From the NCBI RefSeq assembly GCF_005144745.1, contig NZ_SWKK01000003.1, forward strand, positions 1 to 64,000: a stretch of DNA of 64,000 nucleotides. The letters are read 5' to 3'. Positions 17,154-25,863 of this stretch are shown in pieces; positions within the stretch are counted from its first letter, which is position 1; each line of letters starts with the position of its first letter. The notes under the pieces are model-generated. The model ran no database searches. It saw only the letters and a list, made by a program, of their open reading frames with translations, and was not told where the DNA came from. The translations under genes and the position numbers were made by a program. The DNA comes from Flavobacterium sp. ASW18X. Its GTDB lineage: Bacteria > Bacteroidota > Bacteroidia > Flavobacteriales > Flavobacteriaceae.

Positions 17154-18158
17154 TTAAGGTCGAAGAAACTCTTCGGCCTTTTCTACCATATTTTTACTGC
17201 CACAGAAAAACGGTACCCGTTGGTGTAGTTCTGTTGGTTCTATATCCATAATTCTTTGCGTGCCATCACTTGCTTTGCCATTGGCTTGTTCTGCTAAAAA
17301 AGCCATAGGATTACACTCATACAACAAACGTAATTTTCCGTTTTTAGCTTTGCTGGTTTGTGGGTACATATAAATACCACCTTTTATCATATTACGATGA
17401 AAATCTGATACCAAAGAACCTATATATCTAGAAGTATACGGTCTGTCTCCTTCTTCTTTTTGGCAATACTTAATATAATCTTTTACCCCTTGCGGAAAGT
17501 GTACATAATTGCCCTCGTTTACAGAATAAATGTTGCCATCTTCTGGAAATTGCATGTTTGGGTGACTTAAATAAAAGGTGCCCAATGCAGGGTTTAAAGT
17601 AAAACCATTTACGCCATGCCCAGTTGTATACACGTACATGGTAGAGGTGCCATAAATAATGTAGCCTGCAGCAATTTGCTTGTTGCCTGGCTGTAAGAAG
17701 TCTTCCATGGTCACTGGTGTACCTACCGGCGTAACCCGGCGGTATATAGAAAAAATAGTACCCACGGAAACGTTTACATCTATGTTAGAAGAACCATCTA
17801 AAGGATCTATAAGAACTACATATTTGTTTTGGTGATTTTCATCAAAGCTATTTATGGTGATAAAGTCATCTTCTTCTTCGGAGGCTATACCACAAACAAT
17901 TTCCCTGTTTTTTAGGGTTTGTATAAACTTATCGTTTGCAAGAACATCTAATTTCTGTTGGTCTTCTCCTTGCACGTTGGTTTCCCCAGCAGCTCCTGTA
18001 ATATCTACTAGTCCAGCTTTATTTACCTCATGGTTTACTACTTTGGCTGCTAGTCGGATACCATTTAAAAGTCTAGAAAGCTCCCCAGAGGTATATTTAA
18101 AATTATTTTGATTGGCGATGATGAATTCGCCCATGGTCATATTTTTAGCTTCGGACAT
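17154..18158 (-). CDS. fbp: Fructose-1,6-bisphosphatase class I
   Basis: Gluconeogenic enzyme that hydrolyses fructose 1,6-bisphosphate to fructose 6-phosphate. The 334-residue protein carries the metal-binding signature [13 protein letters not shown] (D118, D121), ASEEEDD near 92-98, and the C-terminal substrate region [18 protein letters not shown]. The length is normal for class I. It is divergent from the acetyltransferase gene; a near-match -7 box (GATATTTG on the minus strand) lies around 18179-18186. The last bases of the gene contain the terminator hairpin of the converging TerB-like gene. Confidence 0.97.
   Translation of the reverse strand: MSEAKNMTMGEFIIANQNNFKYTSGELSRLLNGIRLAAKVVNHEVNKAGLVDITGAAGETNVQGEDQQKLDVLANDKFIQTLKNREIVCGIASEEEDDFITINSFDENHQNKYVVLIDPLDGSSNIDVNVSVGTIFSIYRRVTPVGTPVTMEDFLQPGNKQIAAGYIIYGTSTMYVYTTGHGVNGFTLNPALGTFYLSHPNMQFPEDGNIYSVNEGNYVHFPQGVKDYIKYCQKEEGDRPYTSRYIGSLVSDFHRNMIKGGIYMYPQTSKAKNGKLRLLYECNPMAFLAEQANGKASDGTQRIMDIEPTELHQRVPFFCGSKNMVEKAEEFLRP
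17156..17184 (+). terminator. Terminator of the TerB-like gene, inside the end of fbp
   Basis: Eleven-base stem AAGGTCGAAGA / TCTTCGGCCTT (one G-T) with loop AAC, followed by TTTTCT. It overlaps the 3' end of the fbp coding region on the other strand. Confidence 0.65.
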
Positions 18159-18265
18159 GGATGTGTGTTATTTGAGGGCAAATATCGAACATTTTGTGAA
18201 ACTACAACGATTTCGAGAAGGCTTAATTGGTGTGTATTATAACTTATTGTTTTATTTGCAACAAG

Positions 18266-18748
18266 ATGGAAATAAAAATACGAATAGCAGAAAAAAAGGA
18301 CGTCGAAAGTATGTATCGACTAATTAAAGAATTGGCTTTGTTTGAAAAAGAACCCGATGCGGTGAAGATTTCTGAGGCCGATTTGGAAAAGGCAGGTTTT
18401 GGGGCTCAACCACTTTACCATTGCTTTGTTGCTGAAGCTGAAGAGCAAATAATAGGGATGGCTTTAGTGTACCCAAGATACTCCACTTGGCAAGGTCCTG
18501 TTATTCATTTAGAGGACCTTATTGTAACACAAAGTTATCGCGGTAAAGGTTTAGGTTCAAAGTTGCTAGATGCAGTAGTTGCTTATGGTAAAGAGCAAGG
18601 CGTTAGGCGTATAAGTTGGGAGGTGCTAGACTGGAATGAGCCTGCAATTAAATTTTACGAGAGTAAAGGAGCCAATGTAATGCGAGATTGGGATGTAGTA
18701 CAATTGGACCAAAAGGGAATTGAAAATTATTTAACGTATAAAGGGTAA
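18266..18748 (+). CDS. GNAT acetyltransferase, spermidine/thialysine acetyltransferase (SSAT)-like
   Basis: GNAT-fold N-acetyltransferase of 160 residues. Its pattern LIKELALFEKEPD...YHCFVAE...YSTWQGPVIHLEDLIV...YRGKGLGSKLL...WEVLDWNEPAIKFYESKGA matches the SSAT1/SSAT2-like group, which acetylates polyamines or thialysine-type amines. The acetyl-CoA loop is YRGKGLGS. ATG 18266 is preferred to the TTG- or GTG-like starts upstream because it begins directly at the conserved MEIKIRIAEKKD. The exact substrate is not known. Aspartate kinase follows 17 bases downstream, so the two may be cotranscribed. Confidence 0.85.
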   Translation: MEIKIRIAEKKDVESMYRLIKELALFEKEPDAVKISEADLEKAGFGAQPLYHCFVAEAEEQIIGMALVYPRYSTWQGPVIHLEDLIVTQSYRGKGLGSKLLDAVVAYGKEQGVRRISWEVLDWNEPAIKFYESKGANVMRDWDVVQLDQKGIENYLTYKG

Positions 18749-18765
18749 AACCTTAAAAAGGACAT

Positions 18766-20016
18766 ATGAGGATTTTTAAGTTTGGTGGCGCATCTGTTAA
18801 AGATGCAGCAGGGGTAAAGAATGTAGTAAATGTCTTAAAGGAAGTTGGGCATAAAAATACCTTGTTGGTTATATCTGCCATGGGTAAAACTACCAATGCT
18901 ATGGAGCGTGTGGTAAATGGTTATTTTAAGGACAAAGCGGATATGGAAATGGCCATATCTGAGTTGGTAGAATACCACAAAGAAATTTTAAATGATTTGT
19001 TTGAAGCCCGTAACCATGAGGTGCATCATAAGGTAAATCAGTTAATAGAAGAGTTTAAAGGATTTTTAATCTGGAATAAATCTCCCAAATATGCCTTTGT
19101 TTATGATCAAGTGGTGGGCTATGGAGAACTAATTTCTACTACCATTGTAAGTGCTTATTTAAATGAGGTTGGTCTAACCAATACGTGGTTAGACGTTCGT
19201 GAATTAATAAAAACAGATAACAGTTATAGAGACGCCCAAGTAGATTGGGAAAAAACTGAAGCAGCGGTAAAAACAACTGTGGATAAGTCTAAGTTAAACA
19301 TTGCCCAAGGTTTTTTAGGAAGCGATGAAAATAATTTTACCACTACCTTAGGTAGAGAGGGATCTGATTATACTGCTGCTATTTTAGCCTATTGTTTAGA
19401 TGCAGAATCTGTTACCATTTGGAAAGACGTTCCAGGGGTTTTGAATGCTGATCCAAGACATTTTACAGAAACTCAATTATTAAATAAAATCAATTATAGA
19501 GAGGCCATAGAATTGGCGTTTTACGGTGCATCTGTAATACACCCTAAAACTTTACAGCCTTTGCAGCGTAAAGAAATTCCATTACACGTTAAGTCTTTTA
19601 TCAACCCAAAAGAAAAAGGGACTACCGTAGGTAAAGGGGTTAAAATTGAGCCAGAAGTGCCTTGTTTTATCGTAAAGAAAAATCAGGTTTTACTAAAACT
19701 TTCGTCTTTAGATTTCTCTTTTATTGTGGAAAATAATATTAGCGAGATTTTTAAGCTTTTTCATGAGCACCGGCTTAAAGTGGATATGATTCAAAACTCT
19801 GCCATCAGTTTTTCAGTATGTTTAGATAATAAGTTCGGCGGTCTATCGTCATTATTGCCAGAACTAGAGAAAAAATTTAAAGTGATGTGTTATGAAGAGG
19901 TATCTCTATACACCGTGAGGCACTTTACAGAAGAAGCAGTGAAATCCGTATTAAATGGCTACGAGGTACTTGTAGAGCAACGCGGTAAACAAACCACACA
20001 ATTAGTGGTAAAATAA
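18766..20016 (+). CDS. lysC: Aspartate kinase
   Basis: Phosphorylates aspartate as the first step to lysine, threonine and methionine (and diaminopimelate for the cell wall). The 416-residue protein starts MRIFKFGGASVKD (kinase motif KFGGxS) and contains TTLGREGSDYTAAILA and VTIWKDVPGVLNADPR. The C-terminal ACT-like regulatory region is seen from about residue 300. There is no fused homoserine dehydrogenase domain, so it is a monofunctional isozyme. The sequence GGAC lies a few bases before the ATG. The symbol is by function; isozyme class is not certain. Confidence 0.93.
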   Translation: MRIFKFGGASVKDAAGVKNVVNVLKEVGHKNTLLVISAMGKTTNAMERVVNGYFKDKADMEMAISELVEYHKEILNDLFEARNHEVHHKVNQLIEEFKGFLIWNKSPKYAFVYDQVVGYGELISTTIVSAYLNEVGLTNTWLDVRELIKTDNSYRDAQVDWEKTEAAVKTTVDKSKLNIAQGFLGSDENNFTTTLGREGSDYTAAILAYCLDAESVTIWKDVPGVLNADPRHFTETQLLNKINYREAIELAFYGASVIHPKTLQPLQRKEIPLHVKSFINPKEKGTTVGKGVKIEPEVPCFIVKKNQVLLKLSSLDFSFIVENNISEIFKLFHEHRLKVDMIQNSAISFSVCLDNKFGGLSSLLPELEKKFKVMCYEEVSLYTVRHFTEEAVKSVLNGYEVLVEQRGKQTTQLVVK

Positions 20017-20077
20017 AGCAAAGCACACCTAGATGCACTGGTATTTTTCTATATTTACTCTTTACTAAACAGAGTAG

Positions 20078-21916
20078 ATGGGGCTGGTAAGCGCAAAAGA
20101 AGTTGCACAAGTACTGAACTTAGAAAAATACGGAATCTTTGGAACCTTCGTAGGCTGGCTATTGATGCTGGTAACCCGTATTACAACCATTAATAGGTTT
20201 TATGACAACCATAAGGAATTAGATGCTCCAGAATTTTTAGATAAAATTCTGGAGCATTATGAGATTAACTTTGAAATAGTAGAAGAAGACTTAAAACGTT
20301 TGCCTAAAGACGGGCCTTTCATTACTATTTCTAACCACCCGCTTGGAGGCATAGATGGTGTGTTATTGCTAAAACTTTTGCTTGGTCAGCGAGCAGATTT
20401 TAAAATTATTGCCAATTTTTTACTGCATAGAATAGAGCCTATAAAGCCTTATATTATGCCTGTTAACCCTTTTGAAAGTCATAAAGATGCTAAAAGTAGT
20501 GTCGCCGGTTTTAAAAATGCTTTAGCCCACTTAAGAAATGGACATCCATTGGGAATATTTCCAGCAGGAGAAGTATCTACCTACAGAGATGGTAAATTGG
20601 TGGTAGACAAACCATGGGAAGAAGCTGCTTTAAAATTAATACGGAAAGCCGAAGTACCTGTGGTGCCTATTTACTTTCATGCCAAGAATAGCCGGTTGTT
20701 TTATAGGTTGTCCAAGATTGATGATGTTTTTCGTACAGCTAAATTGCCTTCGGAAGTAACAACTCAAAATCGTAGACCTATAAAAGTCCGTATTGGGAAG
20801 CCCATTTCTGTGGCCACCCAAAAAGATGAGCCTACATTAGAAAGTTTTACCGAATTGCTGCGAAAGAAAACGTATTTATTGGCGAATGCTTTTGAAAAAG
20901 AGCGATTTATAGATAAAGTGCCTTCGTCTTTAAAAATACCTAAACCACCTAAAAAAATAGTTTCTGCTGTACGTACGGAAGTTATACAGGGCGAAATTGA
21001 AAAGCTGCGCGAAAAAGATTTAAGGCTTTTACAAAGTAAAAATTACGAAGTTTTTTTAGCGCAAGAAAAAGATATGCCCTTTATCCTAAAGGAAATTGGA
21101 AGGCAGCGCGAAGTTACGTTTAGAGCCATTGGTGAGGGGACCAACAACGCCATAGATTTAGACCATTTTGATACCTATTACCATCATTTGTTTCTTTGGG
21201 ACGATGACCAAAAAGAAATTGTTGGAGCTTACCGCATGGGCTTGGGTTCAGAGATATTTAAGAACCATGGAATAGACGGTTTTTATTTGCAAGATTTATT
21301 CCGATTTGAGCCAGAATTATATCCCATGATGCGCGAAAGCATAGAAATGGGTAGAGCTTATATTGTTGCGGAATACCAGCAAAAACCCATGCCTTTATTT
21401 TTATTATGGAAAGGAATAGTGCATACCACACTCCGTTTTCCAGAGCATAAGTATTTAATTGGTGGCGTAAGTATCAGTAATCAGTTTTCTAACTTTTCTA
21501 AATCCTTGATGATAGAGTTTATGAAATCGCATTACTGGGATCCATATGTAGCCCAATATGTGCGCCCAAAAAAAGAATTTAAGGTGAAGTTGAAGGACGC
21601 GGATAAAGAATTCGTTTTTGATGAAACTCAGGCCGACTTAAATAAGTTTGATAAGCTAATAGAAGAGGTAGAACCAGGTAGTCTAAGGTTGCCCGTATTG
21701 ATAAAAAAATATATTAAGCAAAATGCTAGAGTGGTAGCGTTTAATGTAGATCCCTTGTTTAATAACTCTGTAGATGGGTTAATGTATATCAAAATTGCAG
21801 ATTTGCCAGAAAGTACTGTAAAGCCTGTGATGGAAGAATTCCAAGCAGAATTGGAACGCAAACATGCAGAGGCTTTACAGCAGCAACAAGGTCTAATGAC
21901 TGAAGAAGAGGAGTAG
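20078..21916 (+). CDS. olsF: Bifunctional acyltransferase, ornithine lipid synthase OlsF-like
   Basis: Two-domain membrane-associated acyltransferase of 612 residues. The N-terminal half is a PlsC-like O-acyltransferase with NHPLGGIDG (H87, D93) and FPAGEVST. The C-terminal half (from about residue 325) is a GNAT-like N-acyltransferase related to OlsB and hemolysin-type proteins, with YRMGLGSEIF, FRFEPELYPMMRESIEMGRAY and KYLIGGVSIS. This order matches OlsF, which makes ornithine lipids from ornithine by N- then O-acylation. Ornithine lipids are common in Flavobacteria and replace phospholipids under phosphate limitation in some bacteria. The substrate (ornithine versus glycine or another amine) cannot be read from sequence. 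Confidence 0.8.
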   Translation: MGLVSAKEVAQVLNLEKYGIFGTFVGWLLMLVTRITTINRFYDNHKELDAPEFLDKILEHYEINFEIVEEDLKRLPKDGPFITISNHPLGGIDGVLLLKLLLGQRADFKIIANFLLHRIEPIKPYIMPVNPFESHKDAKSSVAGFKNALAHLRNGHPLGIFPAGEVSTYRDGKLVVDKPWEEAALKLIRKAEVPVVPIYFHAKNSRLFYRLSKIDDVFRTAKLPSEVTTQNRRPIKVRIGKPISVATQKDEPTLESFTELLRKKTYLLANAFEKERFIDKVPSSLKIPKPPKKIVSAVRTEVIQGEIEKLREKDLRLLQSKNYEVFLAQEKDMPFILKEIGRQREVTFRAIGEGTNNAIDLDHFDTYYHHLFLWDDDQKEIVGAYRMGLGSEIFKNHGIDGFYLQDLFRFEPELYPMMRESIEMGRAYIVAEYQQKPMPLFLLWKGIVHTTLRFPEHKYLIGGVSISNQFSNFSKSLMIEFMKSHYWDPYVAQYVRPKKEFKVKLKDADKEFVFDETQADLNKFDKLIEEVEPGSLRLPVLIKKYIKQNARVVAFNVDPLFNNSVDGLMYIKIADLPESTVKPVMEEFQAELERKHAEALQQQQGLMTEEEE

Positions 21917-21917
21917 A

Positions 21918-22544
21918 TTACTTTAAAGCTTCTTCAAACACAAATTTTAACTCCGTTGCAATTTGCACGCTCCTTGCTAAATAAGTAGCGTCTTGCTCAG
22001 GGGTTCCATCAGATACCTTTGGGTCTTCAAAAGTGATTGGAAATCTTTTTTCTGCTCCCGCTACAAAAGGGCATCCTTGGTCTGCAGAAGAACATGTCAT
22101 GATTGCTCCAAACCCATTTGCTGGATTAAAGTCATGATCATAACGTTTAGAGAATCCGATGACAGCTGGTTCATTTTCGTGAAATTTCACCGCGTATACT
22201 GGATTATCTTCTTTGGATAAAACTTGAATTTGAAACCCTTGATTAGTAAGTGTTTCTGCAACTTTAGGGAATAGCGCCGTTGCTTCGGTACCTCCAGAAT
22301 AGCAATATAACTGCTTTACATTAAAATAATGGCCTATAGTTTGTGCCCAAATTTGGGACAAATGACTGCGTCTAGAATTATGGGTGCATATAAAATTTAG
22401 TAGTATAGGCTGGTCTTCATTTATTTTGCTTTTCAAGTATTGGGCCAAAGGCATTAAAATGGTTTTTCGTTCTTCTGTTATGCTCGCCGTATTTATTTGA
22501 GCAAGCGTTTCTTTTAAATTGGGATAAAGGTTGTTTGTATTCAT
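21918..22544 (-). CDS. arsC: Arsenate reductase, LMW protein tyrosine phosphatase-like (ArsC)
   Basis: Cytoplasmic 208-residue protein of the low-molecular-weight phosphatase fold. The phosphate loop C53-THNSR-R59-S is followed by a second Cys pair in MTCSSADQGCPF. That spacing (C-x6-C) matches the C82/C89 shuttle of thioredoxin-coupled arsenate reductases such as pI258 ArsC, which supports arsenate reduction rather than protein dephosphorylation. An N-terminal helical extension of about 45 residues is typical of the Bacteroidota version. It lies 8 bases downstream of a PAT-family acetyltransferase gene on the same strand, probably in one operon. Confidence 0.82.
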   Translation of the reverse strand: MNTNNLYPNLKETLAQINTASITEERKTILMPLAQYLKSKINEDQPILLNFICTHNSRRSHLSQIWAQTIGHYFNVKQLYCYSGGTEATALFPKVAETLTNQGFQIQVLSKEDNPVYAVKFHENEPAVIGFSKRYDHDFNPANGFGAIMTCSSADQGCPFVAGAEKRFPITFEDPKVSDGTPEQDATYLARSVQIATELKFVFEEALK

Positions 22545-22552
22545 GTGTCTAT

Positions 22553-23044
22553 TTATTGTCCTATAATTTTGCTACGTCTTTCTAAAAGTAAATTATCTAC
22601 CCAGATACCTTCTTTGGTTTGGGCAATACGCTCTCTTGTTCCCAAATGTCTGAATCCACAAGTTATATGTAAGGTTACACTAGCTTTGTTTTGTGGAAAA
22701 ATACCAGATTGTAAGGTCCAGTAACCGTTATCTTCACTGTCTAAAATTAATTGTTGTAGTAACTGCTTGCCTATACCTTTACCTCTAGCATTAGATGCAA
22801 TATAGATACTAACTTCTGCAACACCTCCATAAACACACCTACTAGATACGGGGCTTAATGCAGCCCAGCCAATGAGATGGTTGGCCTCAGTAGCAACCCA
22901 TCGGCAATTCTTTAAATGCCCAGCATCCCAATCTTCGTAAGAAGGTACATTGGTCTCAAAGGTTGCTATACCGGTGGCAATGCCTTCTGCATAAATTTTA
23001 GAAACGGTAGGCCAATCTTTTGCTAGCATGTACCTAAGTTGCAT
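22553..23044 (-). CDS. PAT-family GNAT acetyltransferase, possibly ArsN1-like
   Basis: GNAT acetyltransferase of 163 residues related to phosphinothricin N-acetyltransferase (Pat/Bar). Features are the start MQLRYMLAKDWPTVSKIYAEGI, the segment ATFETNVPSYEDWD, the acetyl-CoA loop ARGKGIGKQLL, and GFRHLGTRERIAQ. In this family the arsinothricin acetyltransferases (ArsN1) are usually encoded in arsenic operons. Here the next gene, 8 bases away, is an ArsC-type reductase. The arsenic link is therefore an inference from context; methionine sulfoximine or phosphinothricin are alternative substrates. Confidence 0.8.
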   Translation of the reverse strand: MQLRYMLAKDWPTVSKIYAEGIATGIATFETNVPSYEDWDAGHLKNCRWVATEANHLIGWAALSPVSSRCVYGGVAEVSIYIASNARGKGIGKQLLQQLILDSEDNGYWTLQSGIFPQNKASVTLHITCGFRHLGTRERIAQTKEGIWVDNLLLERRSKIIGQ

Positions 23045-23093
23045 ACTGGTATAATTTATTTATTGCAATATTACGATGAAAGTATGAATTAAA

Positions 23094-23119
23094 AAAGACC
23101 AGTAGGTTAACTGGTCTTT
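23094..23119 (-). terminator. Terminator of the TM2-domain gene
   Basis: Ten-base perfect stem AAAGACCAGT / ACTGGTCTTT with a 6-base loop. Read on the minus strand it ends in a run of T and lies 12 bases after the stop at 23131. Confidence 0.8.
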
Positions 23120-23130
23120 AAATGTATGCT

Positions 23131-23553
23131 TTAGAACCAAGGTTTTCTACCTACTTGATAGGTGTTGTAGAACTCCTCATCTGACTTGGTTAAATAGATG
23201 ATACCTTCTACTAAACCAATTAATCCTACTATGGATGTAGGTATTCCACAAAGGAACCAACCCACCACACCAATAGCGGCCATGATAATTCCTTCTTTTT
23301 GATACCCTAAGATGAACTTGTGAACACCTAACCACCCTAATACTATAGCTAAAATTCCAGCAAGTATTTTTTTATTCTCAGCGTTACCTGCATCTTTTAA
23401 ACCTTCTGCGAATTCGTTAGCAGTTTTTTTAGCGCCTTCACTAAAGTCTTTAGCGCCATCTTTTACATCTTCTGCAGCCTCTTTGGCCGCGTCTTTTGCT
23501 TTGTCAAAAGCTTCTTCAGCTTTATCTCCTAAGTCTTTGTTTTCTTCCGACAT
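23131..23553 (-). CDS. TM2 domain-containing membrane protein
   Basis: Protein of 140 residues. The N-terminal 60 residues are a charged, Ala/Lys/Glu-rich amphipathic helix with repeats of the type AKDAAKEAAEDVKDGAKD. The C-terminal part is a TM2 domain: two hydrophobic segments around ILAGILAIVLGWLGVHKFILGYQKEG and VVGWFLCGIPTSIVGLIGLVEGIIYL. The function of TM2 proteins is not defined. It seems to be a single-gene unit with its own terminator. Confidence 0.8.
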   Translation of the reverse strand: MSEENKDLGDKAEEAFDKAKDAAKEAAEDVKDGAKDFSEGAKKTANEFAEGLKDAGNAENKKILAGILAIVLGWLGVHKFILGYQKEGIIMAAIGVVGWFLCGIPTSIVGLIGLVEGIIYLTKSDEEFYNTYQVGRKPWF

Positions 23554-23605
23554 GGTTTATTGTATTGTTGGTTATCTAGGATTAAAAGTAGCAAATAAAT
23601 TAATA

Positions 23606-23992
23606 CTAAAGAAAAGCTTTATCAATAGGCTCCCAAAGTTCTATTTTATTGCCTTCTGGGTCTAGTATCCAACCAAACTTACCGTACTCAAATTCTTCTA
23701 TTTTATCAATAACTGTAACACCTTCCTCTTTTAAAGTAGCCAGCAATTCTTTAAGGTTCTCTACTCTAAAATTTATCATGAACGGCTTTTTACTTGGTTC
23801 AAAATAGTCGGTATCCTTATTCATGGGACCCCATTGGGTAAGCGCATCGTTACCCTCCTTATCTTTCCACCAGAAGCTGCAGCCATATTGGTCCGTATTT
23901 AAGCCTAAATGTTTATTGTACCAACTTTTTACCTTATCGGGGTCATCGCACTTAAAAAAGAATCCGCCTATACCAGTAACACGTTTTTTCAT
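23606..23992 (-). CDS. VOC family protein (glyoxalase/bleomycin resistance fold)
   Basis: Small 128-residue protein with the vicinal oxygen chelate fold: TGIGGFFFKCDDPDKVKSWYNKHLGL at the start and FGWILDPEGNKIELWEP near the end. The terminal Glu of IELWEP is a usual metal ligand position. The substrate is unknown. ATG 23992 fits the family N-terminus; an in-frame ATG at 24025 would add 11 residues with no family match. Confidence 0.8.
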   Translation of the reverse strand: MKKRVTGIGGFFFKCDDPDKVKSWYNKHLGLNTDQYGCSFWWKDKEGNDALTQWGPMNKDTDYFEPSKKPFMINFRVENLKELLATLKEEGVTVIDKIEEFEYGKFGWILDPEGNKIELWEPIDKAFL

Positions 23993-24055
23993 GATTGCTA
24001 AAATATGTATGCCCTTTAGAGCCAAGGTTTTAATGATTCATTGAAATATACGCAA

Positions 24056-24511
24056 TTATCGTTTTACGTTTTCTTCATAAAGAGTAATCCATTCGTTAAC
24101 ACTCATTTTTGCTGCTAGCTGGGCCATTAAATTGAACGGAATTTGATTCATTCTTTTAAAACGAATACAACTTTTACCCATATCTAGTTTTGTCTTAACA
24201 TGCTTTGGATATTCCGCTACAAACCAATCTAGCAACATTTTATCCGCATATATACCGGAGTGATATAGGGCGACAAAATTTTTCTGTGATGCAATATTAA
24301 TAAATGGTAAAGGTAGTTTTGGGGCACAATGATAACCCTCTGGGTAAACAGAATGGGGAACATAAAACCCAATCATTTTATAAGAAATACCCTCTTCAAA
24401 ACCTGGAGGCAAATGTTCCTTAATGGTATCCCGTAATTGTGTTATAGCTTCTTTGCGTTCTTCAGGAAGTTGAGATAGGTATTCTTCTACCGTTTTAGCT
24501 TCAGCGGCCAT
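24056..24511 (-). CDS. DUF1801 domain-containing protein
   Basis: Cytoplasmic protein of 151 residues with the DUF1801 (YdhG/YjbR-like) pattern: VEEYLSQLPEERKEAITQLRDTI, PPGFEEGISYKMIGFYVP, and FVALYHSGIYADK toward the middle, then KSCIRFKRMNQIPF. The biochemical function is not established. It is 27 bases downstream of the hydroxyacid dehydrogenase gene and may share its transcript. Confidence 0.8.
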   Translation of the reverse strand: MAAEAKTVEEYLSQLPEERKEAITQLRDTIKEHLPPGFEEGISYKMIGFYVPHSVYPEGYHCAPKLPLPFINIASQKNFVALYHSGIYADKMLLDWFVAEYPKHVKTKLDMGKSCIRFKRMNQIPFNLMAQLAAKMSVNEWITLYEENVKR

Positions 24512-24538
24512 ATAGCGTTTATTGGTGCTCCACTAAAG

Positions 24539-25471
24539 TTACATAAATTTTTCCTTTACCTTATCTACAATTGTTTGCGCCAATTTTTCTTTACTTTCAA
24601 ATGTCCAGCCTGCTACGTGTGGTGTCATAAGCACGTTTTTAGCTTTGCGTAAATATTTAAAGGGTTTTGGTTTTTGAGTAAACCAGTCTTCAAAAGACTT
24701 TTTTTCGTACTCAAGAACATCTAATCCAGCACCTAAAATTTTGCCAGATTTTAAAGCGGTTACTAAGTCTTCTGTTTTAACGCATTTACCGCGAGCTGTA
24801 TTTAATAGCCAAAATGGGTTATGAAAAGCGTTAATAAAAGCCTCATTTATCATACCTATGGTAAGCTCTGTTTGGGGTACTTGCAAACTTACTACATCTG
24901 CATGTTGCTGAAACTCCATAATACCCACTTGCCTAGCATTTTCATCGCCTACACCACCCACAATATCATAACAAATAACATTGACATCAAAACCTCTAAG
25001 TTTTTTGGCAAAGGCTTTTCCCATATTACCATACCCTATAATACCTACGGTTTTACCATCTAGCTCAACACCACGATTACCTTCTCTATCCCATTTACCT
25101 TTGCGCACCTCTCTATGTGCTTTGTGCATTTTGTTCATTAGAGATAATAACATTCCTAAGGCATGTTCGCCAACCGCATTACGGTTGCCTTCTGGCGCGT
25201 TGGCTAAAAAGATGCCTTTGCGTTTGGCATATTGTGTATCTATATTTTCTAAACCAGCGCCAACCCTACCAATAAATTTTAATTGTGTAGCGGCATCTAA
25301 GAACTGCTGGTCTATGGTAAATCTACTTCTAATTACAATACCATCGTATTCGTGAATTTTAGCTTCAATCTGTGCTTTATTGCTCGTGTAATCTTCATGA
25401 TTTTCCCAGCCAAGTTCTTGAAATCTTTGTATTAATAGTGGATGATTGGTATCTAAATGAAGTACTTTCAT
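24539..25471 (-). CDS. D-2-hydroxyacid dehydrogenase family protein (phosphoglycerate dehydrogenase-like)
   Basis: NAD-dependent D-isomer-specific 2-hydroxyacid dehydrogenase of 310 residues. The coenzyme domain motif is VGIIGYGNMGKAFAKKL, and the catalytic Arg, Glu and His lie in NTARGKCV, GAGLDVLEYE and TPHVAGWT. There is no C-terminal ACT domain, so it is shorter than regulated SerA proteins. The family includes 3-phosphoglycerate, glyoxylate and hydroxypyruvate enzymes, and the substrate is not decided. Its ATG overlaps the TGA of the upstream cupin gene (ATGA). Confidence 0.85.
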   Translation of the reverse strand: MKVLHLDTNHPLLIQRFQELGWENHEDYTSNKAQIEAKIHEYDGIVIRSRFTIDQQFLDAATQLKFIGRVGAGLENIDTQYAKRKGIFLANAPEGNRNAVGEHALGMLLSLMNKMHKAHREVRKGKWDREGNRGVELDGKTVGIIGYGNMGKAFAKKLRGFDVNVICYDIVGGVGDENARQVGIMEFQQHADVVSLQVPQTELTIGMINEAFINAFHNPFWLLNTARGKCVKTEDLVTALKSGKILGAGLDVLEYEKKSFEDWFTQKPKPFKYLRKAKNVLMTPHVAGWTFESKEKLAQTIVDKVKEKFM

Positions 25472-25833
25472 AATTTTGGATATGCTGTTTTAGTAAGTTG
25501 ATGCTGTGTTTTTCCTGTATGGGCAGTAGTTAACTTTTCAAAGAGTAAAACTTCTACAATTTCATCGTTTTTAGTTAACGGACAATGTTCTACTCCTTTG
25601 GGTACAATAATGATTTCTCCTTCTTTAACTATTTCTGTACGGTCTCTAAATTGCATATATAAGGTGCCTTTTACGACCTGAAAAAGCTCATCTTCATCTT
25701 CATGACTATGCCAAACAAATTCACCTTGTAATTTGGCTAATAACACCTGCATTTGGTCTACAACTCCAATTTGTTGCGGGTGCCACGTGGCATTAAATTG
25801 CCTTAATTTTTTTTGAATGTTTATCGGTTTCAT
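25468..25833 (-). CDS. Cupin domain-containing protein
   Basis: Single-domain cupin of 121 residues. Cupin motif 1 is seen as EFVWHSHEDEDELFQVVKGTL and motif 2 as GEIIIVPKGVEHCPL. The His-x-His, Glu and second His are the usual metal ligands, so it is probably metal-bound. The function is not known. It is translationally coupled to the downstream 2-hydroxyacid dehydrogenase, which suggests a shared small-molecule step. Confidence 0.85.
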   Translation of the reverse strand: MKPINIQKKLRQFNATWHPQQIGVVDQMQVLLAKLQGEFVWHSHEDEDELFQVVKGTLYMQFRDRTEIVKEGEIIIVPKGVEHCPLTKNDEIVEVLLFEKLTTAHTGKTQHQLTKTAYPKL

Positions 25834-25863
25834 GCAGGTTTGCTTTAGTGAACGGAGTTACTG

